This document shows positions 34,920-43,857 of a stretch of DNA of 64,000 bases, piece by piece. Each line of letters starts with the position of its first letter. Positions within the stretch are counted from its first letter, which is position 1. Source of the DNA: JAHEJJ01 sp965212205 (GTDB taxonomy: Bacteria; Bacteroidota; Bacteroidia; Flavobacteriales; Flavobacteriaceae); contig CBDBUX010000011.1 of NCBI GenBank assembly GCA_965212205.1, positions 124,001 through 188,000 of the forward strand, given 5' to 3'. The position numbers and the translations under genes were made by a program. The notes beneath the pieces are model-generated. The model saw nothing but the letters and a program-made list of their open reading frames with translations, did not search any database and was not told the DNA's origin.

Positions 34920-35408
34920 CTATTGCTTTTTTAGATCAGAAGCGCCTTTTATTACTTTCTCCTTTAGTCCTTCTTTAAACTCGATAATCCTGGCAAGCAC
35001 TTCAGGATTGCTGCTTCCTATGATCTGTGCGGCAAGAATACCCGCATTCCTGGCGCCGTCTAAAGCGACTGTGCCCACTGGTACTCCTGCTGGCATTTGC
35101 AATATGGACAATACCGAATCCCATCCATCGATGGAATTCCTGCTTTTTACCGGCACGCCTATAACCGGAAGTGGTGAAAGAGATGCTACCATACCCGGCA
35201 AATGAGCGGCACCGCCAGCACCGGCGATAATTACAGAATACCCTTTTTCATGTGCCGTTTTTGCAAACTGGAACATCTTATCTGGTGTGCGGTGTGCGGA
35301 AACAATATCCACATCGGTGCTAATACCTAGCTCTTTTAAGACGTCTACAGCTTGCTGCATGATACCCAGATCACTTGTGCTACCCATTATTATAGCTACT
35401 TTACCCAT
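34920..35408 (-). CDS. purE: N5-carboxyaminoimidazole ribonucleotide mutase
   Basis: PurE is the class I mutase of de novo purine synthesis that converts N5-CAIR to CAIR. The 162-residue protein has IIMGSTSDLGIMQQA, VSAHRTPDKMFQFA and IIAGAGGAAHLPGMVASLSP with all family residues. It begins 7 bases after the purK stop. The purK-purE order on the same transcript gives the two-step carboxylation of AIR. Confidence 0.96.
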   Translation of the reverse strand: MGKVAIIMGSTSDLGIMQQAVDVLKELGISTDVDIVSAHRTPDKMFQFAKTAHEKGYSVIIAGAGGAAHLPGMVASLSPLPVIGVPVKSRNSIDGWDSVLSILQMPAGVPVGTVALDGARNAGILAAQIIGSSNPEVLARIIEFKEGLKEKVIKGASDLKKQ

Positions 35409-35415
35409 CGCTTTC

Positions 35416-36576
35416 TTATTTACTGATTACCCGTATTGTCTTTTTTACTTTTTCTGCAACGGCCCTGGCCGTTTCAATATTCTGGTGGACTATGGTAACG
35501 TGCCCCATTTTTCTAAAAGGCCTTGTCTGGCGCTTCCCATATATATGAGGGGTTACACCTTCCATTTCCAGGATCTTTTCAATATTCTCGTAAACTACAT
35601 CGCCCTGGTGGCCTTCTTCCCCCACCAAATTTACCATTATTCCACCCAATTTACTCTCCGTATTTCCTAACGGAAGGCCCAGAATTGCACGTAAATGTTG
35701 CTCGAATTGATTGGTATAACTCGCCTCTATACTGTAATGCCCACTATTATGAGGTCTCGGGGCCACTTCGTTTACCAGAATATCTCCATCATGAGTAAGG
35801 AACATCTCTACGGCTAAAAGGCCTATATGTTCGAGTTCATCCACCAGTCTGATCGCTATCTTTCTGGCCTTTTCGGCGATTTGGTCTTCTATTCGTGCCG
35901 GACAAATCACATATTCTACCTGATTCGCTTCCGGATGGAACTCCATCTCGACCACCGGGTAGGTTTTGATCTCACCAGCAGCACTGCGAACTGCAATCAC
36001 GGCGAGCTCTGTTTTAAAATCTATTAACTCCTCTACGATACATTCAACGTTAGGCAATTCATTCAATTCCTCAAAAGAGCGAACGATCTTAACCCCCTGC
36101 CCATCATACCCGAATTGGGCACTTTTCCAGACAAAAGGAAATCCTAACGCACTGTTCGAAATACTGTCCTTGATCTCATTGGAATAAGCATACCTCGAAA
36201 AAGAAGCTGTCGGGATCTGATTATCGATATAAAAAAGTTTTTGCCTTGCTTTGTTCTGGATCAGGCGGATAACTTTGGTAGGCGGATACACGGTAAGACC
36301 TTCTCCTTCCAGTTTTTCAAGCGCTTCCACATTTACGTTCTCTATTTCTATGGTCAGCATATCCAGGCCTTTCCCAAAATCATATACGGTGTCGTGATCC
36401 ATAAGATCTCCCTCATAGAATTCATTACATCCCAAACGGGCAGGAGCTTCCGGAGAGGCATCCAGAACTCTGGTACGAATATCGAATTTTCGGGTTTCGT
36501 ATAACAACATCTTGCCCAGCTGACCCCCGCCGAGGATCCCAAGCGTAAATTTTGATGAAAAATAGTTTGCAGCCAT
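35416..36576 (-). CDS. purK: N5-carboxyaminoimidazole ribonucleotide synthase
   Basis: PurK is an ATP-grasp enzyme that makes N5-CAIR from AIR, bicarbonate and ATP. The 386-residue protein has an N-terminal Rossmann-like start (LGILGGGQLGKML), the ATP-grasp core (FPFVWKSAQFGYDGQGV) and metal/ATP residues in EMFLTHDGDILVNEVAPRPH. It is the first gene of purK-purE, divergent from hpt-adk. That places purine synthesis and salvage genes back to back with a shared control region. Confidence 0.96.
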   Translation of the reverse strand: MAANYFSSKFTLGILGGGQLGKMLLYETRKFDIRTRVLDASPEAPARLGCNEFYEGDLMDHDTVYDFGKGLDMLTIEIENVNVEALEKLEGEGLTVYPPTKVIRLIQNKARQKLFYIDNQIPTASFSRYAYSNEIKDSISNSALGFPFVWKSAQFGYDGQGVKIVRSFEELNELPNVECIVEELIDFKTELAVIAVRSAAGEIKTYPVVEMEFHPEANQVEYVICPARIEDQIAEKARKIAIRLVDELEHIGLLAVEMFLTHDGDILVNEVAPRPHNSGHYSIEASYTNQFEQHLRAILGLPLGNTESKLGGIMVNLVGEEGHQGDVVYENIEKILEMEGVTPHIYGKRQTRPFRKMGHVTIVHQNIETARAVAEKVKKTIRVISK

Positions 36577-36613
36577 TGTTAACCACCTTAGTTAAGGCAA
36601 CTTTTAAGATGTG

Positions 36614-36621
36614 CAAAAATA
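36614..36621 (-). promoter_or_regulatory. Putative -7 box for purK-purE
   Basis: On the minus strand it reads TATTTTTG (TAnnTTTG), 37 bases before the purK ATG. It faces the hpt-adk -7 box 54 bases away. Confidence 0.4.
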
Positions 36622-36675
36622 CATCTAATTCTCATAAACCCGGACTATCCGGACTAAAAAGAGAAATCAAAATGT

Positions 36676-36683
36676 TATCTTTG
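36676..36683 (+). promoter_or_regulatory. Putative -7 box for hpt-adk
   Basis: TATCTTTG matches TAnnTTTG, 22 bases before the TTG start of the fused gene. No -33 TTG is seen at standard spacing. Confidence 0.4.
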
Positions 36684-36705
36684 CGAACTTACTAAACGCA
36701 ATCCA

Positions 36706-37821
36706 TTGATTAGGCTACACGACAAAAGATTTAAGCTGTTTTTGAATGAAGAAGACATTCTTGCTGCAGTGGAGAAGGTCGCTCAGGAAATCGCTGAAGA
36801 TTACAGGGACCAGGTACCAATTTTTGTCGGCGTGCTCAATGGAGCATTTATGTTCGTATCGGATTTTCTTAAGCATTATCCTCATCCTTGCGAGGTGAGC
36901 TTTGTTAAGCTGAGTTCGTATCGAGGATTAACCTCTACAGGCATAGTAGAAACACTATTAGACCTTCCGGATGGTATTGAAGGAAGAAGTGTGATCATAC
37001 TCGAAGACATTATCGATACGGGAAGAACACTTCAACAATTGGTCCATCTCTTTTCCAATACCAACGTCAAAGACTTTAAGATTGCCAGCCTGTTCTATAA
37101 GGCAGAGGTCTATAACGGAGAATATACAATCGATTATTTTGGTATGGAAATCCCGAACAAGTTTATCGTTGGATATGGCCTCGACTATAAGGAACAAGGG
37201 AGAAACTTAAGATCTGTTTATCAACTAACTAAACACCAAATGATAAATCTAGTCCTATTTGGGAAGCCTGGTGCCGGTAAAGGCACTCAAGCATCGTATT
37301 TAAAGGAAAAATATAATCTGAGGCACATTTCAACCGGAGACGTTTTCCGTCATAATATCAAAGGGGAAACAAAACTTGGGAAGTTGGCCAAGTCGTATAT
37401 AGATAAAGGGGATCTGGTGCCCGATGAGGTTACCATAAAAATGCTCAGGGATGAAGTGGAGCAGTTTCCGGAGGCTAATGGATTTATTTTTGATGGTTTT
37501 CCAAGAACCGAAGCCCAGGCCGAGGCATTGGATCACTTGATGGAGTCCAAAGATATGCAGATCGACGCGACAATTGCTCTTGAGGCCGACAATGAAGTCC
37601 TTTTGGAACGTTTGCTTGAAAGAGGAAAAGAAAGTGGGAGATCCGATGATCAGGACCCGGATAAAATCAGGAACCGCTTTGATGAATACAATCAAAAAAC
37701 AGCACCTTTAAAGAGGTACTACAAGGCACAGAACAAATTTCACAGCGTGGATGGGATCGGAGCAATAGAGGAAATCACCGACCGGCTAACCAGCGTGATC
37801 GACAACCTTGAAGCTGTTTAA
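36706..37821 (+). CDS. adk: Fused hypoxanthine phosphoribosyltransferase - adenylate kinase
   Basis: Two enzymes lie in one 371-residue frame. Residues 1-178 are an Hpt (LDLPDGIEGRSVIILEDIID and the PRPP loop EDIIDTGRTLQQL). Residues 179-371 are a short-LID adenylate kinase starting at an internal ATG (37240): P-loop FGKPGAGKGTQAS, STGDVFRHNI, FDGFPRTEAQA and GRSDDQDPDKIRNRF. Hpt makes IMP/GMP from bases; Adk balances AMP, ADP and ATP. The linker RSVYQLTKHQ is only a few residues. It starts with TTG (no ATG in range). The internal ATG could also give free Adk. Both halves keep their catalytic motifs. Confidence 0.93.
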   Translation: MIRLHDKRFKLFLNEEDILAAVEKVAQEIAEDYRDQVPIFVGVLNGAFMFVSDFLKHYPHPCEVSFVKLSSYRGLTSTGIVETLLDLPDGIEGRSVIILEDIIDTGRTLQQLVHLFSNTNVKDFKIASLFYKAEVYNGEYTIDYFGMEIPNKFIVGYGLDYKEQGRNLRSVYQLTKHQMINLVLFGKPGAGKGTQASYLKEKYNLRHISTGDVFRHNIKGETKLGKLAKSYIDKGDLVPDEVTIKMLRDEVEQFPEANGFIFDGFPRTEAQAEALDHLMESKDMQIDATIALEADNEVLLERLLERGKESGRSDDQDPDKIRNRFDEYNQKTAPLKRYYKAQNKFHSVDGIGAIEEITDRLTSVIDNLEAV

Positions 37822-37887
37822 GCAAAGATATCTCCCGGCTGGACCTCTGTGTTGGATTTCAAATGATACCCATTTTTTTTCACCGCT

Positions 37888-38889
37888 ATGACTGAAGGTA
37901 ATTTTGTCGACTATGTGAAAGTGCATGTGACTTCTGGTCGCGGTGGCAAAGGCTCAGCCCATCTGAGACGGGAAAAATTTGTAGCTAAAGGCGGACCAGA
38001 TGGTGGAGATGGTGGACGGGGCGGACACATCATAATAAGAGGCAATAAGAACCTATGGACCCTCTATCACTTCAAATTCAAACAACACTTTAAGGCCGGA
38101 CATGGTGAAGATGGCGGTAAGAGCAGGAGCAGTGGAGCCAGCGGTAAAGACCAATACATCGATGTGCCTTTGGGAACTGTGGTGCGCGATATAGAATCGA
38201 ACAAGATATTGTTCGAAATTACCGATGAAGGTGAAGAAAAAATTATTCTCGAAGGTGGTTTAGGAGGCCGTGGAAACTGGCATTTCAAGTCTCCAACGAA
38301 TCAGACACCGCGTTATGCTCAACCAGGACTCGAAGGCGCTCAAAGACAACTTATTCTTGAACTTAAAGTACTTGCCGATGTAGGCCTGGTAGGATTTCCT
38401 AATGCTGGTAAATCTACACTCCTCTCTGTCCTCAGCTCGGCCAAACCAAAAATTGCTGATTACGAGTTTACTACCCTAAAACCTAATTTAGGGATCGTCC
38501 CTTATCGCGATTTCAAGAGTTTTGTCATGGCAGATATTCCCGGAATTATTGAAGGGGCTGCCGAAGGTAAAGGTCTTGGTCATTATTTTCTGAGGCATAT
38601 TGAGCGCAATTCTGTACTATTATTCATAATCCCGGCCGATAGCAGGGATGTTAGTAAGGAATATGACATCTTGCTCAATGAACTGAAACGATACAATCCC
38701 GAATTACTAGACAAAGAACGCATTATTGCGATATCTAAATCGGATATGCTCGACGATGAACTCACCGATGAAATGAGAACAGAACTCGAAAAAGACTTTG
38801 CCGATATTCCTTTTGTATTTATATCCTCTGTAGCACAATCCGGTTTACAGGAATTAAAAGACCTTCTTTGGAAATCACTCAATAATTAA
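37888..38889 (+). CDS. obg: GTPase Obg
   Basis: Obg is an essential GTPase that binds the large ribosomal subunit and links growth to the stringent response. The 333-residue protein has the glycine-rich Obg fold (SGRGGKGSAHLRREKF, GGDGGRGGHIIIRG) to about residue 157. The G domain follows: G1 GFPNAGKSTLL, G2 TTLKPNLG, G3 DIPGIIEGA, G4 AISKSD and G5 SSVA. It lacks the optional C-terminal OCT domain of Bacillus-type proteins. It follows hpt-adk by 66 bases; the order adk-obg is common in Bacteroidetes. Confidence 0.96.
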   Translation: MTEGNFVDYVKVHVTSGRGGKGSAHLRREKFVAKGGPDGGDGGRGGHIIIRGNKNLWTLYHFKFKQHFKAGHGEDGGKSRSSGASGKDQYIDVPLGTVVRDIESNKILFEITDEGEEKIILEGGLGGRGNWHFKSPTNQTPRYAQPGLEGAQRQLILELKVLADVGLVGFPNAGKSTLLSVLSSAKPKIADYEFTTLKPNLGIVPYRDFKSFVMADIPGIIEGAAEGKGLGHYFLRHIERNSVLLFIIPADSRDVSKEYDILLNELKRYNPELLDKERIIAISKSDMLDDELTDEMRTELEKDFADIPFVFISSVAQSGLQELKDLLWKSLNN

Positions 38890-38943
38890 TAGATATTCCA
38901 TCATAATGAATCTGATTTTGCGTTACATTTATATAAATCGGGA

Positions 38944-39477
38944 ATGATGAGATACTTTGTATTAGCCGGTCTTCTTTTATGCTTTTTCTCTTGCGCTACT
39001 GTACAGGTGAATTACGATTATGATCCTGATACAGACTTTTCAGCATACAGGACGTATAATTATTTTTCTGACCTGGATACGGGCCTTAGCAACCTGGATA
39101 ATCATCGCTTACTCGATGCTGTAGACTCCCTGATGCAGGTTAAGGGAATAAAACTCTCTGAAGAGCCAGAATTCCTGATCAATATACAGAGCCAGGCGTA
39201 TCAAAAGCCCCAAAACAGCTCACTCGGTGTAGGCGTTGGAGGTACAGGGAGCAATGTAGGAGGAGGGGTATCAATTGGTGTTCCCCTGGGTGGTAATGCG
39301 CTGGAGAGAGAATTGGTGTTCGACTTTGTAGATAGCCAGAAAAACCAATTGTTCTGGCAGGCAGTTACCCTCAGTGACCTGAACGAAAAAGCCAGTCCCG
39401 TTACCCGCGAAAGGAAGATCATAGAGATCGTTTCAAAGGTCTTTGCGAAATACCCGCCAGTCCGCAAAAATCCGTAG
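38944..39477 (+). CDS. DUF4136-like lipoprotein
   Basis: The 177-residue protein has a lipoprotein signal (LLLCFFSCATVQV) and then VNYDYDPDTDFSAYRTYNYF, the usual opening of DUF4136 lipoproteins of Bacteroidetes. A glycine-rich stretch follows (GVGVGGTGSNVGGGVSIGVP) and then the conserved-looking ELVFDFVDSQKNQLFWQA. It may be processed at Cys18 and sit in the envelope. Its function is unknown. Met1 and Met2 are both possible starts. It lies 54 bases after obg. Confidence 0.82.
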   Translation: MMRYFVLAGLLLCFFSCATVQVNYDYDPDTDFSAYRTYNYFSDLDTGLSNLDNHRLLDAVDSLMQVKGIKLSEEPEFLINIQSQAYQKPQNSSLGVGVGGTGSNVGGGVSIGVPLGGNALERELVFDFVDSQKNQLFWQAVTLSDLNEKASPVTRERKIIEIVSKVFAKYPPVRKNP

Positions 39478-39558
39478 TCTCTAGCCAATAAGATTTTATT
39501 CAACCGTTCTGTTTTCCTGGGAATAACCGCTGCACTGATAAATCTAAAGGAGTATCGC

Positions 39559-40305
39559 CTAAAGTAAAAAATAGAAAATGAAGTAGGTCATCGCAAGATT
39601 AAAGCCTGCATGTACCAACACTGCACCTGCGATACTTCCAGACTTCTTCCGGCAGAAAAAAAAGACACGACCTACAAAATAGATAGCCAGCATCCATAGG
39701 ATCGCTGGTAAGGGTTTAAAGATCCAACCAGCAGCGGTATAGAGAATTCCGAAATGAGCCAGATGGGTAATGGCGAAGGCGGCACTGTCTATCCGCGAAG
39801 CCCCTTGCGATCCATAGCGTCTCTCGAAACACTGATGAATAAAACCCCGATACATTAATTCTTCACCGATGGGACTAAAAAACATGCTGATGGATCCGAA
39901 TATTGCGAAGAACATAAATCTCGCGCCTTCCAAATCTTCCGGTAAAACGGTTCGATATGAATTTGATATATAAACGAACCAGTTACTGTCTGAATTCCCG
40001 TAAAAAAACAAACCCGTCAGAAATATTGGCAGGCACATAACTACCCCAAGAAAAAAGCAGTATACCAAAGCCTTTATCCTTTGCGTTTTAATAATACCGA
40101 TATATCTCCTGCCGTTTTTGTTCAACAGGAGAAAGGGAATCAACATCATAAAAACAAAGATCATTGAGGTATATCGATAGTTTCCTGTAGCATTGGCATG
40201 TAATACTATAATAAAGCGAGGTATCCCAATGAGTAATATCAGGCCTATGCCCAACAGGGGGTTGAATTTGAGTTTGCTTTTAAATACTGATCTGAAATAA
40301 GCCAC
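39559..40305 (-). CDS. CPBP family intramembrane metalloprotease
   Basis: The 248-residue membrane protein has about seven helices. The three family motifs are in order: EELMYRGFIHQ (EExxxR), ITHLAHFGILY (His) and VLVHAGFNLAM (HxxxN). CPBP (Abi/Rce1-like) proteases cleave CAAX-type or other membrane peptides. In bacteria, roles in peptide maturation or self-immunity are known. No peptide precursor gene lies next to it. It starts with GTG. Confidence 0.85.
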   Translation of the reverse strand: MAYFRSVFKSKLKFNPLLGIGLILLIGIPRFIIVLHANATGNYRYTSMIFVFMMLIPFLLLNKNGRRYIGIIKTQRIKALVYCFFLGVVMCLPIFLTGLFFYGNSDSNWFVYISNSYRTVLPEDLEGARFMFFAIFGSISMFFSPIGEELMYRGFIHQCFERRYGSQGASRIDSAAFAITHLAHFGILYTAAGWIFKPLPAILWMLAIYFVGRVFFFCRKKSGSIAGAVLVHAGFNLAMTYFIFYFLL

Positions 40306-40318
40306 TTGTAGTCCTAAT

Positions 40319-40326
40319 CAAACATA
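40319..40326 (-). promoter_or_regulatory. Putative -7 box for the CPBP protease gene
   Basis: On the minus strand it reads TATGTTTG (TAnnTTTG), 13 bases before the GTG start, implying a very short leader. Confidence 0.35.
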
Positions 40327-40407
40327 AATATACAAGTAAATGAGATGACGGATCAAGATTAAGTTTTGCAGCTAAAACCCGACTAAAAGCCCATTACTAC
40401 GAAAGCT

Positions 40408-41283
40408 ATGCGTTGGTTTATAATACTTGTGTTCATGGTTTATCCGGCATTTTTGTCGGCCCAATATACTTTGGAGAACGCTGAAAAGTATATAGCTAAT
40501 GGGGCATACGAGAAAGCCGAGAGAATGTTGTTGGAGGCGTTGAACACCCAATCGGACCCCAGGCTCAGAAATATGCTGGGTGAAGTTTACGGCTATCAGC
40601 TTCAATGGGACAAAGCTATCGACGTTTACCGGGAGCTTACCGTCGATTATCCAAAAGATCCCCAATACCTATTCAGGTACGGAGGGGTACTCGCAAAAAA
40701 AGCACAAAATAGCAATCCGTTTATCGGCATTAGCTTACTGGGAAGGATCAAATCGAGTTTTAAGAGGACTTTAGTCTTGGACCCCGATCACCTGGGTGCA
40801 CATTGGGCGCTGATCGATCTATATGTGTCCCTGCCTGGAATTGTGGGTGGTAGTATGGCCAAAGCCCATGACTATGCGAAAGCGCTTCAAAAAATTTCGG
40901 CCATAGACGGATACCTGGCTTTGGGATATATTCTTGAATATGAAGGGGAACAAGATGGGGCAAGAAAAAACTATATTGAAGCCTTAAAACTTCTCGATGA
41001 GCTCCAAGTCATTGAAAGGAATCAGCTGAACTATCAAATCGGAAAGATCTGTAGCGAATTAGAGCTCGAAATGGACCGTGGTATTATACATCTTAAGGAG
41101 TATGCAAATCAATATACCGTCTTAGATGGTGTTCCGCTCGAGTGGGCCTATTATCGGTTGGCTAAGATCTATAGAAAGAAATCGAATAAAGATGAAGCGA
41201 TGATGTGGATACACAAGTCGCTGGATCTGAGCCCTGATCTCGAACCGGCACTAAACGAGAAGGTTGCAATAGAACGCCTATAA
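40408..41283 (+). CDS. Exported TPR-repeat protein
   Basis: The 291-residue protein has a signal peptide (MRWFIILVFMVYPAFLSAQ) and then helical repeats of TPR type (NAEKYIANGAYEKAERMLLE, WDKAIDVYRELTVDYPKDPQ, WAYYRLAKIYRKKSNKDEAM). It is probably periplasmic and binds protein partners. The specific role is unknown. A stretch around residue 145 (GIVGGSMAKAHDYAKAL) resembles a TPR-containing family found near envelope genes. It ends 6 bases inside the convergent SDR gene. Confidence 0.8.
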   Translation: MRWFIILVFMVYPAFLSAQYTLENAEKYIANGAYEKAERMLLEALNTQSDPRLRNMLGEVYGYQLQWDKAIDVYRELTVDYPKDPQYLFRYGGVLAKKAQNSNPFIGISLLGRIKSSFKRTLVLDPDHLGAHWALIDLYVSLPGIVGGSMAKAHDYAKALQKISAIDGYLALGYILEYEGEQDGARKNYIEALKLLDELQVIERNQLNYQIGKICSELELEMDRGIIHLKEYANQYTVLDGVPLEWAYYRLAKIYRKKSNKDEAMMWIHKSLDLSPDLEPALNEKVAIERL

Positions 41284-42063
41284 CGACTTCAGGTATCCTC
41301 CATCTATAGGAATCGAAGTTCCGGTGATAAAGGAAGCTTTTTCGGAAGCCAGGAAAGCAACCAAATAACCATATTCTTCAGGTTTCCCAATGCGTTTCAC
41401 TGCCGTGAGTGCCTCCATGGCCCGGACAACTTCGTCTTTTGGTACGCCTAGTTTTTCTGCCTTCTTCCTATTTAATTGTTCCAGGCGATCTGTATCGAAA
41501 AAGCCAGTCAATATACTGTTTACCGTAATGCCATAAGGACCTACATCCAAAGCCAGGCTCTTGGCCCAGGTTACCACAGCAGCTCTGATAGAATTTGAAA
41601 GTGCCAGGTAGGAGAGGGGCTCTTTTACAGAAACGGATGCGACGTTTATAATACGACCCCACTTATTGCGGATCATCTGTTCCAATGCCAGTTCGGTGGT
41701 AAGTACAGTAGTCTTGAATAAGAGATCGAAGGCTTGTTGGTATTCATCTATACTTTTTTCCATTGCCCCGCCAGCAGCGGGTCCCTGGGTATTGTTGATG
41801 AGGATATCGATAGATTGTTCTTTAAAATAGTCAGTTATTTGCCGTCGATAAGAATCAAAATCGAGGTAGTCTACCACAAGATATTGGTGTTGCTGACCCT
41901 GATCACAAGCTAGCTCCTCTTTAATACTCCTCAGTTTCGCTTCGTTGCGGGCAATTAATGTAATCTGTGCACCCGATTTTGCAAGCTGCTTTGCAATGGC
42001 TAACCCTATTCCTCCACTCGCCCCGCCCACAAGGGCTCTTTTACCTTCAAAACCGATATTCAT
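41278..42063 (-). CDS. SDR-family oxidoreductase with non-standard catalytic motif
   Basis: The 261-residue protein has the cofactor motif GGASGGIGLAIAKQL, NNTQGP in place of the usual NNAG, and ASVSVKEP. Where a Tyr-xxx-Lys is expected it reads YLALSNSIRAAV, with Ser instead of Lys. The C-terminus SFITGTSIPIDGGYLKSL is standard. This variant occurs in a recognisable SDR subgroup, so the protein is likely folded and functional, but its reaction is uncertain. It overlaps the cupin gene by ATGA, suggesting one unit. Confidence 0.85.
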   Translation of the reverse strand: MNIGFEGKRALVGGASGGIGLAIAKQLAKSGAQITLIARNEAKLRSIKEELACDQGQQHQYLVVDYLDFDSYRRQITDYFKEQSIDILINNTQGPAAGGAMEKSIDEYQQAFDLLFKTTVLTTELALEQMIRNKWGRIINVASVSVKEPLSYLALSNSIRAAVVTWAKSLALDVGPYGITVNSILTGFFDTDRLEQLNRKKAEKLGVPKDEVVRAMEALTAVKRIGKPEEYGYLVAFLASEKASFITGTSIPIDGGYLKSL

Positions 42064-42380
42064 ATCTTGTAATCTTCTCTAACCGGGCTAAACACATCCA
42101 TAAGTTTACAACTCGTTTTCGCCTTTCCACTGTGTACAGCGTTGGGTGGAATAATGACAAGATCACCGCTTTCATAAGTGGAGGTGGCCCCGCTCAGCGT
42201 AAATTCAAAACTGCCTTCCAGCACATGTAAGAGCTGTTCATGGTGGTGAGAATGTTCGGGTACCTCCGCCCCGCGTTCAACCTCCCAGAAGGCGATAGTC
42301 ATATACTCGGTATGGAGCATTTTACCGAGAAAACCCGGAAAAAACTCCTTCGCCTCTAAATCCTCAATATTATAGTCCAT
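42060..42380 (-). CDS. Small cupin-domain protein
   Basis: This is a single cupin of 106 residues. Metal-ligand motif 1 is VPEHSHHHEQLLHVLEG; motif 2 includes IIPPNAVHSGKA. Such proteins are small metal-binding dioxygenases, isomerases or sensors. It is coupled (ATGA) to the SDR gene and may modify or sense the same small molecule. The ligand is unknown. Confidence 0.82.
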   Translation of the reverse strand: MDYNIEDLEAKEFFPGFLGKMLHTEYMTIAFWEVERGAEVPEHSHHHEQLLHVLEGSFEFTLSGATSTYESGDLVIIPPNAVHSGKAKTSCKLMDVFSPVREDYKI

Positions 42381-42472
42381 ATTAGGTCACTTCATTTTTG
42401 TTCAAGAATCCTTTGAGCTAAGATAGCAAGAATCGACTCGTTAATTCGAGACTGATAAAGACTTTTCTTAGC

Positions 42473-42480
42473 TATATTTG
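42473..42480 (+). promoter_or_regulatory. Putative -7 box for the Mpl-like gene
   Basis: TATATTTG matches TAnnTTTG, 19 bases before ATG 42500. It supports that start over the TTG at 42494 only weakly. Confidence 0.4.
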
Positions 42481-42499
42481 CGGCTGAAAATAATTGTTT

Positions 42500-43852
42500 A
42501 TGCGAATCCATTTCATCGCGATAGGCGGCAGTGCCATGCACAACCTTGCCCTGGCTTTACACCATAAGGGATATCAGGTAAGTGGCAGCGATGATGTTAT
42601 TTTTGAACCCTCCAAAAGCAGACTTTTATCTGCCGGGATATTACCCGAAGAAATGGGTTGGTTTCCCGATAAAATCGATGCCGATCTAGATGCTGTTATC
42701 CTGGGGATGCATGCCAAGAAGGACAATGAGGAGTTGATAAAAGCTCAGAAACTGGGTCTTAAGATCTATTCCTATCCCGAATTTCTGTACGAGCAATCCC
42801 GGAATAAGACCAGGGTAGTCATTGGCGGCAGTCATGGTAAAACCACCATTACCTCGATGATTTTACATGTGCTGAAGTACTTCGATATTGAGGTCGATTA
42901 TATGGTGGGAGCTCAACTTGAAGGTTTTGACCGAATGGTTCACCTGACAGAGGAAAACGATTTTATAGTACTTGAAGGCGATGAATACCTTTCTTCACCA
43001 ATCGACAGAAGACCCAAATTTCATTTGTATCAACCTCATATTGCGCTTTTAAGCGGTATCGCCTGGGACCACATCAATGTTTTTCCAACCTATGAAAACT
43101 ATCTTGAGCAGTTCAGGATATTTGTAGATTCGATCGTGGAAGGTGGCAGTATTACCTTTAATGAAGAAGATGATGAGGTTGCGCGAATCGTTAATGAATC
43201 TTCAAATACAATAAGAAAGATACCTTATAGTACTCACCGATATAGTGTAGATCAGGGACAGACCTATCTGGAGACTTCAGAAGGTTTGTTACCTGTCGAA
43301 ATTTTTGGAAAACATAACATAAGTAACCTCTCCGGAGCAAAATGGATCTGTCAGCATATGGGCATTGATGAAGACGACTTCTATCAGGCCATCGCTTCTT
43401 TTCAGGGAGCCTCAAAAAGGCTTGAGAAAATCGCAGAAAGCGAAAATTCGATTATATACAAAGATTTTGCGCATTCTCCCAGTAAGGTTGGGGCTACCAC
43501 CATGGCTGTACGAGAACAATATCCAGATAAAAAATTGGTAGCCTGCCTTGAACTCCATACCTACAGTAGCCTCAATGCAGGATTTTTGGAGGAGTATGGG
43601 AATACGCTTGACGCTGCCGACGAAGCACTTGTTTTCTATACCCCTGAAGCGCTCAAAATAAAGCGGCTGGAAGCACTCGATACAGCACAGATTAAACGGG
43701 CGTTTAAAAGAAAAGATATTCAGATCTTTACCCGCAGCGAAGAATTAGATAACTATTTACAACAGTTAGTTTATGACAATACGGTGTTATTGCTGATGAG
43801 TTCGGGTAATTACGGCGGTATAGCGATCAATACGCTAGAGAAGCTCCTTTGA
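42500..43852 (+). CDS. mpl: Mpl-like UDP-N-acetylmuramate:peptide ligase
   Basis: This Mur-ligase family enzyme has 450 residues. The start MRIHFIAIGGSAMHNLAL matches MurC/Mpl. The ATP site is VVIGGSHGKTTITSMIL, with LEGDEYLSS and GIAWDHINVFPTY in the centre and FAHSPSKVGATTMAV in the last domain. These features fit Mpl, which re-attaches recycled murein tripeptide to UDP-MurNAc, better than MurC. Flavobacteria often carry this form in addition to murC. ATG 42500 is preferred to a TTG 6 bases earlier. Confidence 0.85.
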   Translation: MRIHFIAIGGSAMHNLALALHHKGYQVSGSDDVIFEPSKSRLLSAGILPEEMGWFPDKIDADLDAVILGMHAKKDNEELIKAQKLGLKIYSYPEFLYEQSRNKTRVVIGGSHGKTTITSMILHVLKYFDIEVDYMVGAQLEGFDRMVHLTEENDFIVLEGDEYLSSPIDRRPKFHLYQPHIALLSGIAWDHINVFPTYENYLEQFRIFVDSIVEGGSITFNEEDDEVARIVNESSNTIRKIPYSTHRYSVDQGQTYLETSEGLLPVEIFGKHNISNLSGAKWICQHMGIDEDDFYQAIASFQGASKRLEKIAESENSIIYKDFAHSPSKVGATTMAVREQYPDKKLVACLELHTYSSLNAGFLEEYGNTLDAADEALVFYTPEALKIKRLEALDTAQIKRAFKRKDIQIFTRSEELDNYLQQLVYDNTVLLLMSSGNYGGIAINTLEKLL

Positions 43853-43857
43853 TAGAC

